Origin: an uncultured Bacteroidales bacterium | GTDB taxonomy: Bacteria > Bacteroidota > Bacteroidia > Bacteroidales > Muribaculaceae | DNA: 5,930 nt | Reading direction: 5' to 3' | Assembly: GCA_945828175.1 (NCBI GenBank) | Contig: CALZQD010000115.1 | Location: 1-5,930, forward strand | Shown: positions 5,885 through 5,930 of the stretch, piece after piece | Numbering within the stretch: position 1 is the stretch's first letter | How the letters are laid out: each line of letters begins with the position of its first letter | Notes under the pieces: model-generated | Told to the model about the DNA's origin: nothing | What the model saw: only the letters and a program-made list of their open reading frames with translations | Database searches by the model: none | Made by a program: the position numbers and the translations under genes

Positions 5885-5930
5885 CTGTCTCTTATACACA
5901 TCTGACGCTGCCGACGATATGCAGTGTGTA
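5885..5930. other. Sequencing adapter (Nextera/Tn5 read-through), not genomic
   Basis: Bases 5885-5903 are CTGTCTCTTATACACATCT, the engineered Tn5 mosaic end. Bases 5904-5917, GACGCTGCCGACGA, complete the reverse complement of the Nextera Read 1 transposase adapter. Then follow TATGCAGT (5918-5925), the reverse complement of an 8-nt i5 index ACTGCATA (S506 as I recall the index list), and GTGTA (5926-5930), the start of the P5 reverse complement. All four parts are in the library order, so this is untrimmed adapter at the contig end. Coding calls starting MCIRDR or MYKRQ come from it. Confidence 0.98.

Noticed and set aside
5539..5901. 120-residue protein starting MCIRDR
   Set aside because: The first six residues are wholly or partly translated from the Tn5 mosaic-end adapter; the genuine gene is a 5'-truncated sulfatase-like fragment.
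5885..5903. Natural Tn5/IS50 end or mobile element insertion
   Set aside because: The sequence is the engineered mosaic end, not the natural IS50 outer end, and is followed by adapter, index and P5 bases.

Overview
The window looks like a piece of a GC-rich Bacteroidales genome, probably a metagenome or isolate contig from a gut lineage such as Muribaculaceae. The family-level guess is weak. The order-level call rests on the style of MutS, RbfA, the FtsX-type permease and the PAP2 protein, on start sites without Shine-Dalgarno sequences, and on a promoter of the Bacteroides type (TTTG, 21 nt, TAnnTTTG) before rbfA.

Layout. Positions 2-892 (+) hold the C-terminal part of the mismatch-repair ATPase MutS, cut by the left edge. 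Positions 893-1185 are a spacer between convergent genes, filled by a composite repeat: AT-rich octamer arrays in inverted orientation at both ends, three GC-rich hairpins between them, and then a separate tandem array of four ATTGTGN heptamers. Positions 1186-3558 (-) form a housekeeping-type operon, transcribed rbfA, then a LolC/LolE-like FtsX permease, then a radical SAM protein. Its promoter and leader lie at 3559-3643. Positions 3666-5884 (-) hold the end of a second operon, transcribed sulfatase/LTA-synthase-like protein (partial), PAP2 lipid phosphatase, acyltransferase-3 membrane protein. The junctions are 2 nt and a 4-nt ATGA overlap, and a hairpin at the last stop codon may terminate it. 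Together these three proteins suggest a cassette that modifies an envelope lipid or glycan: head-group transfer, dephosphorylation and O-acylation. The substrate cannot be read from the sequence.

The last 46 bases (5885-5930) are not genomic. They match the Nextera/Tn5 read-through adapter: mosaic end, Read 1 adapter tail, an 8-nt i5 index and the first bases of P5. The sulfatase gene is therefore cut by an adapter artefact at 5884, and any protein there beginning MCIRDR or MYKRQ is false.

I found no convincing new biological system. The points most worth follow-up are the adapter junction, the composite spacer repeat and the three-gene envelope operon.
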